Positions 25,990 to 34,624 of a stretch of DNA of 56,689 bases are shown here, one piece after another; position 1 is the first letter of the stretch, and each line of letters opens with the position of its first letter. The position numbers and the translations under genes were made by a program. Source of the stretch: an uncultured Bacteroidota bacterium (GTDB taxonomy: Bacteria > Bacteroidota > Bacteroidia > Bacteroidales > GCA-2748055); the NCBI GenBank assembly GCA_937129385.1, contig CAKZNC010000142.1:1-56689 (forward strand), written 5' to 3'. The notes beneath the pieces were generated by a model that had not been told where the DNA came from, ran no database searches, and saw nothing but the letters and a program-made list of their open reading frames with translations.

Positions 25990-26640
25990 TTAGCCCCTGT
26001 TGAACTCCAGGTCAAGTGATACGATCATTTCGTCTTTAATGAACTTGTCTGTCAGGTTCTTAAAGATCTTCTTTGACTGGTAGTTCACATTCCACCTGGT
26101 CCTGTCAAGGCTGATCTCACCAGTCTTGGCATATACCTTGCTGCCTTCCATGGTGATGTAAGCTGGAAATGTAACCTCCTCTGTAACACCACGTACCGTG
26201 AGGTCACCTGTAACCTCGTAATTCCCGGTAAAATCACCAGATTTTACTTGCTTCTCCTTGATCCGCTTGATATTGAAATAGGCCTTTGGATATTTATCAG
26301 TATGGAAGAAATCCTCAGATTTCAAATGACCCACAAGCCGACTATTCATTGCTTCACTCGTGAGATCCTTGCAAATGATCGTATTCATGTCGATCACGAA
26401 ATTCCCTCCTGTAACCTTGTCACCATCCGTATCAACGGTTCCTGTCACCTCTTCTATCTCACCATAATGCTCTCCACCAGGTTTCATCCCTTTCCAGTTC
26501 ACCGTACTTTGGTTATTAGACAACTTAAAAGCCGGACCCTCTGATGCAGGATTGGCCGTTTCAAAGGACATCATTGTCATAGGAGATATCAACAGAATTC
26601 CCATCAGGACTGACTGCATCTTCCTTACCTTGTTATTCAT
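25990..26640 (-). CDS. YceI-family periplasmic protein
   Basis: A 216-residue exported protein with a signal peptide (VLMGILLISPMTMMSF). The mature part is a YceI lipocalin-like barrel: FKLSNNQSTVNWKGMKPGGE, GNFVIDMNTI, LVGHLKSEDFFHTDKYPKAYF, TGDLTVRGVTEEVTFP and LDRTRWNVNY. The family binds long polyprenyl chains such as quinones in the barrel, and the family role is isoprenoid transport or storage. Substrate is not known here. The gene is monocistronic, bounded by a terminator downstream. Its upstream region has no exact -7 box. Confidence 0.9.
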   Translation of the reverse strand: MNNKVRKMQSVLMGILLISPMTMMSFETANPASEGPAFKLSNNQSTVNWKGMKPGGEHYGEIEEVTGTVDTDGDKVTGGNFVIDMNTIICKDLTSEAMNSRLVGHLKSEDFFHTDKYPKAYFNIKRIKEKQVKSGDFTGNYEVTGDLTVRGVTEEVTFPAYITMEGSKVYAKTGEISLDRTRWNVNYQSKKIFKNLTDKFIKDEMIVSLDLEFNRG

Positions 26641-26803
26641 AGCTTTATGTTTAATTATTAATCTTAATCCTTAGACATAAAGCATCCAAAAAGGTTCATA
26701 ACAGGCAAATTTTTTAACATTTTTCACATGTTCCCATGAGATTGTTTTGATGACCACCAATCGAAAACAGAGTATGATTTTGTGATGTGAATGTCTATTT
26801 TAT

Positions 26804-26811
26804 TACTTTTA
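26804..26811 (+). promoter_or_regulatory. Promoter box of the lipoprotein/barrel pair
   Basis: TACTTTTA (7 of 8 to TAnnTTTG) with TTTG at 26779-26782 and a 21-nt spacer. It ends 18 nt before the ATG at 26830, in line with other genes in the window, and excludes the in-frame ATG at 26791. Confidence 0.5.
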
Positions 26812-26829
26812 AGGTCAATTTATAACCCA

Positions 26830-27264
26830 ATGAGAAAACCCGGAATTGTTTTTATCTTTCTGATCATCCTGACCGCATCCTGTTTTTATACGGAAACTGA
26901 CAGGTATCCAACGGATATCATCTCGGAATACAATCCGAAAATTACCTTTTCCTCAAACATCGATACGATCAAAGATATTACGGTGACCGACAGTCTTCTG
27001 TTTAGCTATAAAGTGGCAATCGATACAGGATCACTCTATTTTTCAGATGTCTACCTGGGAAACCTGCACCTGGTGCGATCGGATACCACCAGCGATAGTC
27101 TCTGGATCTATCCCGGCTATGTGAATAACAACGGGGATTATGAACTTACACTGGTATCCTATTTTAAGTCCTACTCAGAGAGCCTGGCAGACATTATGAA
27201 TGCAGAATTTCTTGCAGCTGACACAAGCTGGAGCATCAATATTATAAGGGAAGAGGTCAAATGA
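26830..27264 (+). CDS. Small lipoprotein of unknown function
   Basis: A 144-residue exported protein. MRKPGIVFIFLIILTASC is a lipoprotein signal with lipid-carrying Cys18. The mature part is rich in Ser, Thr, Asp and Tyr, with no Cys and alternating hydrophobic residues suggesting a small beta-sandwich. No family is recognised. The stop overlaps the next ATG by 4 nt (ATGA), so it is made together with the beta-barrel protein encoded at 27261 and may work with it at the outer membrane. The upstream ATG at 26791 is rejected because a promoter box lies after it. Confidence 0.75.
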   Translation: MRKPGIVFIFLIILTASCFYTETDRYPTDIISEYNPKITFSSNIDTIKDITVTDSLLFSYKVAIDTGSLYFSDVYLGNLHLVRSDTTSDSLWIYPGYVNNNGDYELTLVSYFKSYSESLADIMNAEFLAADTSWSINIIREEVK

Positions 27265-27995
27265 AAAATATAATCTACATAATCCTGGTGGCTTGTATGG
27301 TTACACCGGTGACCGGACAAAATTCCGGGATATCCGTGACTGGGGGGATCGGTTCTTTTGACATGTCTGAATTAAAAAGCTACCAGGAACAGCTTACCTC
27401 CAGGCTTCCCGTGGAGGCAAGAGGATTTAACTTTTTTCCCAATTATACATGTATAAGGATCAATCTCTTCAGGCAATCTTCAGAGAAGGTCAGATATGGA
27501 TTATCTTACGGTTATTCTACTACCGGAGCTCATTCAAATTATATTGATTATTCCGGAATCCTGAACCTCGACCAGATCATCACATCCTACCAGCTGGGAG
27601 TATCAGGGGCCTACCGTTTGCTGCAAATGAATCTTTCAAGGACTACCCTCGAAATGATGGCTTATGGCGATCTCCGGCTTGGGTTAGTCAGGGACGAAGT
27701 GCAAATGAACATTACCACCGACTACTATTATGAGAGCAGCAGGATGATTCTGAATGCATTTACACCTGTTGCCGAGGCAGGATTTGATGCGATGTTCAGG
27801 TTTACCAAAGTGTCCCTGGGAATAAGCGGAGGATACCTGTACGATACAGGAACAAGATTCAAGGAGGGGAATTCCAGTTCCCTGAACCAGACGGTATCCC
27901 TGCGACCAACTGAAGAGCTTCACTCAGGCCTGTCGGGTTTCCGCGCTGGTCTGAAATTGATCCTGTGGTTCAACAACAATCCGTTCATCGAATAG
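27261..27995 (+). CDS. Outer-membrane beta-barrel protein, unknown function
   Basis: A 244-residue protein with a signal peptide (IIYIILVACMVTPVTGQ). The mature chain shows barrel-like alternating strands (YGLSYGYSTTGAH, YQLGVSGAYRLLQM, MMAYGDLRLGLV, VSLGISGGYLYD, FRAGLKLILWF) and aromatic ends. Ten or so strands seem possible. No named family was recognised. It is translationally coupled to the lipoprotein before it. Its end overlaps the tail of trpA by 11 nt on the opposite strand. Confidence 0.75.
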   Translation: MKNIIYIILVACMVTPVTGQNSGISVTGGIGSFDMSELKSYQEQLTSRLPVEARGFNFFPNYTCIRINLFRQSSEKVRYGLSYGYSTTGAHSNYIDYSGILNLDQIITSYQLGVSGAYRLLQMNLSRTTLEMMAYGDLRLGLVRDEVQMNITTDYYYESSRMILNAFTPVAEAGFDAMFRFTKVSLGISGGYLYDTGTRFKEGNSSSLNQTVSLRPTEELHSGLSGFRAGLKLILWFNNNPFIE

Positions 27996-28758
27996 ACTGA
28001 ACAAATTTCCTTGCCCTTTCAGGTGCAGTATCACCATTTACACCCAATGCCCTGATAAATGCACTGCCAATGATCGCTCCGCTTGCATATTTGCACGCTG
28101 TTTGGAAAGTTTTCTCGTCAGAGATTCCGAAACCGATCATCAGCGGAATGCCCAGCTTCATCCTCCTGATCCTGTTGAAATAGGCGACCTGCTCTTCACT
28201 GATCTCCTTCCTCGACCCGGTTGTGCTCGCATCAGCAACCATGTACAAAAATCCTCCCGAGTTTCCTGCGATCCGCTCGATCCGCCCAGGATCAGTCTGT
28301 GGGGTGATCAGCATGATAAACTTTAATCCCGAATCACTGATCATCGACATGTAGTCCCGCTCATAAATGCGCAATGGAAGATCGGGAAGGATCAGTCCGT
28401 CGATCCCCGTGTCTACGCACTTTTCAATAAACCGTTCAAAACCAAATTGCAGCACCGGGTTCAGATACCCCATCAGCACCAGCGGGATCTGCACATTTTG
28501 CCTGATCCCTTCAATTTGTTCAAACAGCTTACTGATGGTCATCCCGTTCTTTAACGCTGCCATGCTGCTCTGCTGGATCACCTCACCATCGGCCAACGGA
28601 TCCGAAAAAGGCATGCCGAGCTCGATCATATCCACCCCACTCTCTTCAAGGGTAGAAATTATCTCCACGGTATCTTCGAGATCCGGATAGCCCGCAGTCA
28701 TATAAATGGAAAGGACTCCTTCCTGCTTCTCACGGAACAATTGGTCTATTCTGTTCAT
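27985..28758 (-). CDS. trpA: Tryptophan synthase alpha subunit
   Basis: A 257-residue TIM barrel that cleaves indole-3-glycerol phosphate to indole, handed to TrpB. Catalytic residues are E46 (IELGMPFSDPLADG) and D57. The phosphate site is built from MVADASTTGSR and IGFGISDEKT, and AIIGSAF ends the barrel. Last gene of trpEGDCFBA, overlapping trpB by 4 nt. No terminator is visible after its stop, where it converges with the barrel gene. Confidence 0.95.
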   Translation of the reverse strand: MNRIDQLFREKQEGVLSIYMTAGYPDLEDTVEIISTLEESGVDMIELGMPFSDPLADGEVIQQSSMAALKNGMTISKLFEQIEGIRQNVQIPLVLMGYLNPVLQFGFERFIEKCVDTGIDGLILPDLPLRIYERDYMSMISDSGLKFIMLITPQTDPGRIERIAGNSGGFLYMVADASTTGSRKEISEEQVAYFNRIRRMKLGIPLMIGFGISDEKTFQTACKYASGAIIGSAFIRALGVNGDTAPERARKFVQSIR

Positions 28759-29969
28759 TCCTCAGTATTATTAGGGTATTCTTGCAAATGTGATGAATAG
28801 GCCTCCATATCTTTATCTCCCCTTCCGGAAAGATTGACCACGATATTCTGCTCCGGTCCGAAATCAAGTTTTGCCAGCGCTGCCAGGGCATGGGCCGACT
28901 CCAGCGCAGGGATGATACCCTCCAGTCTTGTCAGCAAAAAAGCAGCCTCCAGCGCCTCTTTATCCTCAACATTTACCATGGAAGCACGTCCACTTTTTGC
29001 AAGCCATGCATGAATCGGTCCCACACCGGGATAATCCAGCCCGGCACTGATCGAATAGGGTTCTGTGATCTGACCATCTGCATCCTGCATCAGCAGTGTC
29101 CTGCTCCCATGGATGATGCCATCCGAACCCAGTGTGGTCGTCGCTGCCGACTCCCCGCTATCGACACCATGTCCGGCCGCCTCGACGGAGATAAGCTTCA
29201 CCCTGGCATCGTCCAGGTAATGATAGTAGGCACCGGCTGCATTGCTTCCTCCACCAACACAGGCAACCAGATAATCGGGATGGTCCCGGCCGGTTTTTTC
29301 AAGGAGCTGCGATTTCATCTCCTCGCTGATCACAGACTGAAAACGTGTTACCATGTCGGGATACGGATGCGGGCCCACCACGGAGCCAATGATGTAATGT
29401 GTGTCCACCGGGTGATTGATCCAGTCCCTGATCGCTTCATTTGTGGCATCTTTCAGTGTCTTGTTTCCTGAATGCACCGACCGTACCTCCGCACCCAGCA
29501 TTTTCATCTTATGAACATTGGGTGACTGGCGCGCTACATCCAGGGCACCCATGTACACGATGCACTCCAGTCCGGCAAGAGCACAGACCGTGGCAGTTGC
29601 CACTCCATGCTGACCGGCACCCGTTTCGGCGATGATTCTCCTTTTCCCGAGATGCTGCGCCAGCAGGATCTGACCCACCGTGTTGTTGATCTTGTGTGCC
29701 CCTGTATGATTCAAGTCCTCTCGCTTCAGGAATACCTGGCCCCGGAAATGTTCCGACAGCCGCTTTGCATGATACAAAGGTGTGGGCCTGCCGACATAAT
29801 CCATCAGTAAGGACTTGAAATCCGACTGGAATGTTTCAGAATAGATGATCTCCAGGTAACGCTCCTCCAGCTCCCGTATGTTCGGGTACAACATCTCAGG
29901 GATAAATGCGCCCCCGTACGGGCCGTAGAATCCCTCCCTGTCAACATTATAGGTACCACTATCTTTCAT
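28755..29969 (-). CDS. trpB: Tryptophan synthase beta subunit
   Basis: A 404-residue PLP enzyme joining indole and serine to tryptophan. It has YGPYGGAFIPEMLYPN at the start, PLP lysine K93 (LNHTGAHKINN), the phosphate loop VGGGSNAAG, and the beta-alpha partner surface. It is the TrpB1 type, consistent with the adjacent trpA. Start overlaps trpF by 11 nt, end overlaps trpA by 4 nt, so expression is tightly coupled. Confidence 0.96.
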   Translation of the reverse strand: MKDSGTYNVDREGFYGPYGGAFIPEMLYPNIRELEERYLEIIYSETFQSDFKSLLMDYVGRPTPLYHAKRLSEHFRGQVFLKREDLNHTGAHKINNTVGQILLAQHLGKRRIIAETGAGQHGVATATVCALAGLECIVYMGALDVARQSPNVHKMKMLGAEVRSVHSGNKTLKDATNEAIRDWINHPVDTHYIIGSVVGPHPYPDMVTRFQSVISEEMKSQLLEKTGRDHPDYLVACVGGGSNAAGAYYHYLDDARVKLISVEAAGHGVDSGESAATTTLGSDGIIHGSRTLLMQDADGQITEPYSISAGLDYPGVGPIHAWLAKSGRASMVNVEDKEALEAAFLLTRLEGIIPALESAHALAALAKLDFGPEQNIVVNLSGRGDKDMEAYSSHLQEYPNNTEE

Positions 29970-30597
29970 CTTCTAGTTTTTTTAAGAATGTTTCGATCAA
30001 CACAGGGTCCTTGAAGCCGGGCCGCTCCTCGAACCTGCTGTTGATATCTATCGCGTAAAGATCCGGAAAATGAAGGTCCTTCAGGTTCTGCGCGTCATCC
30101 ACTGAAATTCCGCCGCTCAGAAAAAAACGTTTGCCTTGCTTAAGCCTCTCCAGGTTGGTCCAATCAAATTTCCTGCCGCTGCCGCCGTAGGATCGCACAG
30201 GTGTATCGAAAAGAAAATAATCGGCTACATCCGCGTAATCTTTTAACAGGCGTTTGTTTTCAAGCTGGTCTCCCGGGAAGACCTTGATCACCTTTTTTCC
30301 ATGGTTTTTCAGCGATTTGCATATCTCCGGGGATTCCATACCATGCAGTTGAATATGATCGATCCCGTGTTTCCCTGTAAGCTCGATCATCCTTTCATAA
30401 TATTCATTTACAAATACAGCCACCTTATTCACTGCTTTCGGTACCGCCGCAAATAGTTCCGGATCGGGTGTGTGCCCTACAAACCTGACTGACCGGGAAT
30501 AAAAGATAAAGCCCATATAATCCGGCTTCAGTCTGGCGATCTCCACAACATTGGCCGGGTCGGTCATTCCACATACTTTGATCTTGAAATCTGCCAT
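29959..30597 (-). CDS. trpF: Phosphoribosylanthranilate isomerase
   Basis: A 212-residue TIM barrel performing the Amadori rearrangement of phosphoribosylanthranilate. The general base C9 is in IKVCGMTD and the general acid D131 is in LFDTPVRSYGGSG; GGISVDDAQNL and AIDINSRFEERPG are the phosphate loops. Separate from trpC, unlike the enterobacterial fusion. It is 12 nt after trpC and overlaps trpB by 11 nt. Confidence 0.94.
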   Translation of the reverse strand: MADFKIKVCGMTDPANVVEIARLKPDYMGFIFYSRSVRFVGHTPDPELFAAVPKAVNKVAVFVNEYYERMIELTGKHGIDHIQLHGMESPEICKSLKNHGKKVIKVFPGDQLENKRLLKDYADVADYFLFDTPVRSYGGSGRKFDWTNLERLKQGKRFFLSGGISVDDAQNLKDLHFPDLYAIDINSRFEERPGFKDPVLIETFLKKLEDER

Positions 30598-30609
30598 TTT
30601 ATCCTGAAA

Positions 30610-31392
30610 TTAAAGATCTGAAATAAACTTCTGCAATGCTGCACCGGGATCTCCGCTCTTCATGAATTTCTCTCCCATCAGGAATCCTGAAAATCCAGCC
30701 TGGTAAAGCTGGCGAACCTCCTCAGGATCATTCAACCCGCTCTCAGAGATCTTGATGGTCTCTGAAGGAAGTGCAGGGATCAAATTTACAGATCGTTCAA
30801 TATCTACCGAAAAATCTTTCAGGTCCCGGTTGTTCACACCAACCAGACTGATCCCAGGAATCCACCGGTCGGTCTCCTCCACGGTATGAACCTCGAGCAG
30901 GACATTCAATCCCAGGTCCCCCGCAAGTTTTGTGAGCTCCCTGACCTTCTGTTTGTCAAGAACAGCAGCGATCAGGAGGATCAGGTCAGCACCATATGCC
31001 TTGGCTTCATGGACCTGGTAGGGATCCACGATAAAATCCTTTCGAAGCAGTGGAAAATCCGGAAGTGCCAGTTTTACATTTTCGAGATCCCTGAAAGAAC
31101 CTCCAAAAAAATCCCGGTCGGTAAGAATACTCGATGCAACCGCTCCCCCTTTCATGTAGGACCTTACCACAGGGACCGGGTTGATCACATCTGAAAGCGA
31201 TCCCTTTGACGGTGACCTGCGTTTGAACTCGGCGATCACCTTCGGTCCCTTACCGTCGAGCGAGAGGATCGGATCAACAGGTGTTCGCTGATACAATGGT
31301 TTCTCTTTCAAGGCTTCAACGGGCTTCCGCCCCTTCCGCTTAAGCACCTCCATTTTTTTGTGCTCGATAATCGTATCAAGAATGGTGGTCAT
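30610..31392 (-). CDS. trpC: Indole-3-glycerol phosphate synthase
   Basis: A 260-residue enzyme closing the indole ring. It contains VIAEFKRRSPSKG with catalytic K57, LRKDFIVDPYQVHEA, VGVNNRDLKDF and ISESGLNDPEEV. It is monofunctional. Start overlaps the trpD stop by 4 nt; trpF follows after 12 nt. Confidence 0.95.
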   Translation of the reverse strand: MTTILDTIIEHKKMEVLKRKGRKPVEALKEKPLYQRTPVDPILSLDGKGPKVIAEFKRRSPSKGSLSDVINPVPVVRSYMKGGAVASSILTDRDFFGGSFRDLENVKLALPDFPLLRKDFIVDPYQVHEAKAYGADLILLIAAVLDKQKVRELTKLAGDLGLNVLLEVHTVEETDRWIPGISLVGVNNRDLKDFSVDIERSVNLIPALPSETIKISESGLNDPEEVRQLYQAGFSGFLMGEKFMKSGDPGAALQKFISDL

Positions 31393-32384
31393 GACTGCAA
31401 TTCAATTAGTTTTTTAAATGCACGCAACGCTTTTCCCGACTCCAGGGACTCCCTGGCCTCACCAAGTGCATTCTCCATTGACAGTCCCCCATCCAGGGTC
31501 TGCAAGGCAAATGCTGCATTGGCAATGACAACCTCTTGTTGCGCCTTCCTGCCCTTTCCTTCAAGAATCGACATGAAGATATTACCAGCCTCTTCAACGG
31601 TTTCCCCTCCATAGATCTGACCGGCATCCAGGCGCATGAGACCAATATCCGCAGGACTGATCGTTCGTTCTGAAGCTTCTGTGAAAGCTTTGAACGGACC
31701 AGTGAGAGAGATCTCATCATAGCCATCAAGCGCATGCAAAATGGTGAACCGGATCCCTGAATCCTGGTAGATATAATTATACAATCGTGCCACCTCCAGG
31801 CTGAAAACACCGATAAGCTGATTTGCAGGTCGGGAGGGATTCACCATCGGACCGAGCATATTGAAAAAGGTTTTCATACGCAGGCTCTTTCTGACCGGCG
31901 CAACGTTTTTCATCGCGGGGTTGAACAGCGGGGCATGTAAAAAACATATCCCAGCCTTGTCGATCTCCTGCCTGAGTTTATCGTTGTCATTCGAAAACCG
32001 GTAGCCGTAATACTCCATCACATTCGAGGAGCCACAGTTAGATGAGACACTGTAATTCCCATGCTTGGAGACCTTCCCTCCGGCACCTGCAACTACGAAA
32101 GCAGTAAGCGTCGAAATATTGAAAGTGTTTTTCCCGTCGCCACCAGTTCCACAAACATCCACAGTATTGAAATCACCCAGGTCGACAGGTATACACAATT
32201 CAAGCAGGGCGTCCCTGAATCCCGACAATTCCTCCACGGTAATGGCGCGCATCAGGTAGACAGAAACAAATGCAGCAATCTCCGGATCATTGTATTTCCC
32301 GGTTGCGATATTGGTCAACACCTCCTTGGCCACCTCCCTTGAAAGTGTCTTGTGGTCGAATAGATTTGATAAAATCTCTTTCAT
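31389..32384 (-). CDS. trpD: Anthranilate phosphoribosyltransferase
   Basis: A 331-residue enzyme transferring phosphoribose from PRPP to anthranilate. The PRPP loop is DVCGTGGDGKNTFNIST, followed by VSKHGNYSVSSNCGSSN and the anthranilate-binding HAPLFNPAMKNVAPVRKSL region. It is not fused to trpG. It starts 12 nt after trpG and overlaps trpC by 4 nt. Confidence 0.95.
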   Translation of the reverse strand: MKEILSNLFDHKTLSREVAKEVLTNIATGKYNDPEIAAFVSVYLMRAITVEELSGFRDALLELCIPVDLGDFNTVDVCGTGGDGKNTFNISTLTAFVVAGAGGKVSKHGNYSVSSNCGSSNVMEYYGYRFSNDNDKLRQEIDKAGICFLHAPLFNPAMKNVAPVRKSLRMKTFFNMLGPMVNPSRPANQLIGVFSLEVARLYNYIYQDSGIRFTILHALDGYDEISLTGPFKAFTEASERTISPADIGLMRLDAGQIYGGETVEEAGNIFMSILEGKGRKAQQEVVIANAAFALQTLDGGLSMENALGEARESLESGKALRAFKKLIELQS

Positions 32385-32396
32385 ATTTCCCTGTCT

Positions 32397-32978
32397 TTAC
32401 TTATTATTCTGATCGATCCAGTTCTTGATCATCATTCCCCCATACTCCGTGAGCACCGATTCGGGATGGAACTGAACACCACGCACATCATATTCCCGGT
32501 GACGGATGGCCATCACTTCCCCCTCTTTGCTTCTGACCGTGATCTCCAGGCAGTCGGGGAGTGATTCCTCGACGACGTTCCATGAATGATACCTGCCGGC
32601 ATCAAATGTATCCGGCACCCCTTTAAAAAGGTATTCATCCTGTACACATTTATTCATGTCACTCGCCACCCCGTGATAAACCCTGTCCAGGTTCCTGATG
32701 GCCCCTCCATAAACCTCTGCGATGGCCTGGTGACCGAGGCAAACGCCAAGTATACCTTTATCTTTTCCGTAGGTTTCGATCAGCGCTTTACTGATTCCCG
32801 CTTCGTCAGGTATGCCGGGTCCGGGTGAGATCACGATCTTATCAAATCTTTTTACCTCCCCGAGGGTGATCTTATCATTCCTGGCTACGGTCACTTCAGT
32901 ACCCCTGATCCGCTCAATATACTGAACCAGATTGTAGGTAAATGAGTCATAATTGTCGATTACAAGTATTTTCATCAT
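32397..32978 (-). CDS. trpG: Anthranilate synthase glutaminase component
   Basis: A 193-residue class I glutamine amidotransferase supplying ammonia to TrpE. Catalytic triad: C80 (GVCLGHQAIAEVYGG) with His and Glu of GVQFHPESVLT near the end; the oxyanion strand is ISPGPGIPDEAG. It may also serve para-aminobenzoate synthesis, as in other bacteria with one such gene, but nothing here shows this. It starts 7 nt after trpE. Confidence 0.94.
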   Translation of the reverse strand: MMKILVIDNYDSFTYNLVQYIERIRGTEVTVARNDKITLGEVKRFDKIVISPGPGIPDEAGISKALIETYGKDKGILGVCLGHQAIAEVYGGAIRNLDRVYHGVASDMNKCVQDEYLFKGVPDTFDAGRYHSWNVVEESLPDCLEITVRSKEGEVMAIRHREYDVRGVQFHPESVLTEYGGMMIKNWIDQNNK

Positions 32979-32985
32979 CCCTGTT

Positions 32986-34392
32986 TTAGAATTTGCTGGC
33001 CATTCCTATGGCCGATTTCAATGCTGCAAGTTTATTTCCCACCTCCTTCAGTTCTGATTTCCGTTCAGATTCAGAAACAATACCGGCTCCCGCCTGGTAA
33101 TACAAGGTATTGTTCTTGGACAGGAATGACCTGATCATAATGGCATGATTGATATCTCCGTTCAGACTGATATTCCCTATGGTCCCACCGTAAAATCCTC
33201 TTCTTTGCTTTTCGTAGGTGTCGATCAGTTCCATCGCCTTGTATTTTGGTGCACCACTCAGCGTGCCGGCCGGGAATGACTCTGCCATGATACTGACAGT
33301 GTTGGCATCGGGCTTCAATACTCCTGAAACTTTGGAGACCATGTGGATTACATGGGAGTAAAACTGGATCTCCCTGTATTTTTCAACTGTCACTTTTAAA
33401 GTCGTCCTGCTCAGGTCATTCCTTGCAAGATCTACCAGCATGATGTGCTCGGCATTCTCCTTCTCATCATCAGCGAGCTTCCTGGCAAGTTCCTGATCTT
33501 CATCATCATTACCTGTACGCCTGAATGTGCCTGCAATAGGATTGATATAAGCTTTTCCCTCTTTTACCTCAATCTGGGTCTCCGGGGAAGACCCGAAAAG
33601 CCGGAAACTGCCATAATCAAAATAAAACAGGTAGGGCGAAGGATTGATAGAGCGCAATGCCCTGTAGACGTTAAATTCATCACCCCGAAACCCCTGGGAA
33701 AACTGCCTTGAAAGTACGATCTGGAATACATCCCCCCTGTAACAATGTTCCTTCCCTTTATCCACGATCTGCATATACTCGTCATCAGTCATGTTGGTCT
33801 GCTCCTCCCCCTTTGTTCCAAAGTGATAGGTGGCAATGTTCCTGTTTTGTATCAGGTCTTCAATATAGGTGATCGATGATTGCTCGCCTTCCACCATATT
33901 TTCGATCAGCTGCAGTTCATTTTTCAAATGATTGATCGCAATGATATATTTATAAAAACCATACTTGATCTCAGGTATCTTCTCCCCTTCCAGCTGTTCA
34001 GAATGAAGGGTGATATCTTCAAAATACTGTACCGAATCATATGAACTGTATCCAAAAACCCCGTCGATGACCTGGTCATGTCCGTCTCGAGAAGGTTGGA
34101 AAGCGTGCACAAAATCGTCCAGTAATTTTACCACATCTTTTCTGCTGGATAGCTGAATGTCCTCTGTTTCCCTTCCTGGCATTTTCACCGTTAGCCGGTC
34201 TTCCCTCACCTCGAAGTCGGCAATCGGGTCAAGGCAGATAAATGAATAGGAATTCTGGTTGCTGTGGTAATCCGAGCTCTCCAGCAAAAGGGAATTCGGA
34301 AAAACATCACGTATCTTCAGGAAGACACTTACCGGTGTTATGATGTCTGCCAGGATGGTCTTGGTAACAGTTTTGATCTTTATTGTCTCCAT
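32986..34392 (-). CDS. trpE: Anthranilate synthase component I
   Basis: A 468-residue chorismate-using enzyme, first of the tryptophan pathway. The N-terminal LLESSDYHSNQNSYSFIC contains the LLES-type element that binds feedback tryptophan. The chorismate core has AYINPIAGTFRRTG, EHIMLVDLARNDLSR, FPAGTLSGAPKYKAMELID, and GFYGGTIGNI. It heads the seven-gene operon. An attenuator (leader peptide with three Trp codons, then a terminator) lies between the promoter and this gene, so expression should fall when charged tRNA-Trp is plentiful, while the enzyme itself is feedback controlled. Confidence 0.96.
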   Translation of the reverse strand: METIKIKTVTKTILADIITPVSVFLKIRDVFPNSLLLESSDYHSNQNSYSFICLDPIADFEVREDRLTVKMPGRETEDIQLSSRKDVVKLLDDFVHAFQPSRDGHDQVIDGVFGYSSYDSVQYFEDITLHSEQLEGEKIPEIKYGFYKYIIAINHLKNELQLIENMVEGEQSSITYIEDLIQNRNIATYHFGTKGEEQTNMTDDEYMQIVDKGKEHCYRGDVFQIVLSRQFSQGFRGDEFNVYRALRSINPSPYLFYFDYGSFRLFGSSPETQIEVKEGKAYINPIAGTFRRTGNDDEDQELARKLADDEKENAEHIMLVDLARNDLSRTTLKVTVEKYREIQFYSHVIHMVSKVSGVLKPDANTVSIMAESFPAGTLSGAPKYKAMELIDTYEKQRRGFYGGTIGNISLNGDINHAIMIRSFLSKNNTLYYQAGAGIVSESERKSELKEVGNKLAALKSAIGMASKF

Positions 34393-34408
34393 GTCTCAAA
34401 TTTGATTA

Positions 34409-34445
34409 TAAAAAATCAGGGCCTGCCGTAACGGCAAGCCCTGAT
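34409..34445 (-). terminator. Attenuator terminator upstream of trpE
   Basis: On the minus strand ATCAGGGCTTGCCG (34432-34445), loop TTA and CGGCAGGCCCTGAT (34415-34428) pair over 14 positions with one G-T wobble, followed by six T residues. It ends about 20 nt before the trpE ATG and lies between the leader peptide and trpE. It cannot be the terminator of an upstream gene, since none reads into it. Confidence 0.93.
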
Positions 34446-34462
34446 CTGAATTTTTCATAACG

Positions 34463-34506
34463 ACTGGTCCGCTTCGGCTACAAAGTATCGAAGTGCCACC
34501 ACCAGT
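34463..34506 (-). promoter_or_regulatory. trp leader pause hairpin (1:2 pairing)
   Basis: ACTGGT and ACCAGT (34501-34506 / 34463-34468) form the outer stem, CTTCG and CGAAG (34489-34493 / 34472-34476) the inner stem. The 5' arm contains the three Trp codons, as expected for the ribosome-sensed hairpin of a trp attenuator. An alternative antiterminator pairing with the 5' arm of the terminator is only weakly visible (AAGC with GCTT). Confidence 0.6.
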
Positions 34507-34528
34507 TATTATGTATGCTTAAAAACAT
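34478..34528 (-). CDS. trpL: trp operon leader peptide
   Basis: A 16-codon open frame, ATG at 34526-34528 and TAG at 34478-34480, encoding MFLSIHNNWWWHFDTL. Three consecutive TGG codons (34496-34504) occupy the centre. Trp is the rarest residue, so a WWW run in a 16-residue frame just upstream of a terminator and trpE is very unlikely by chance. The product would have no function of its own; ribosome stalling at the Trp codons when charged tRNA-Trp is short would free the operon from termination. A -7-like box TATTTTTA (34548-34555) ends 19 nt before the ATG, the same distance as for other promoters in the window. Confidence 0.9.
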   Translation of the reverse strand: MFLSIHNNWWWHFDTL

Positions 34529-34547
34529 TATTTACCTGTTTGAGCTG

Positions 34548-34555
34548 TAAAAATA
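34548..34555 (-). promoter_or_regulatory. Probable trp operon promoter -7 box
   Basis: TATTTTTA on the minus strand, 7 of 8 to TAnnTTTG, ending 19 nt before trpL. No good -33 TTTG is seen at 17-23 nt; the sequence there is a T run. The spacing to trpL supports it. Confidence 0.5.
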
Positions 34556-34624
34556 GAACTTTTTTCAATAAAAAAGTCCATCCCTGTAAAGTTTTCGTTT
34601 TTTATTTGTTGAACCGACCATTTT

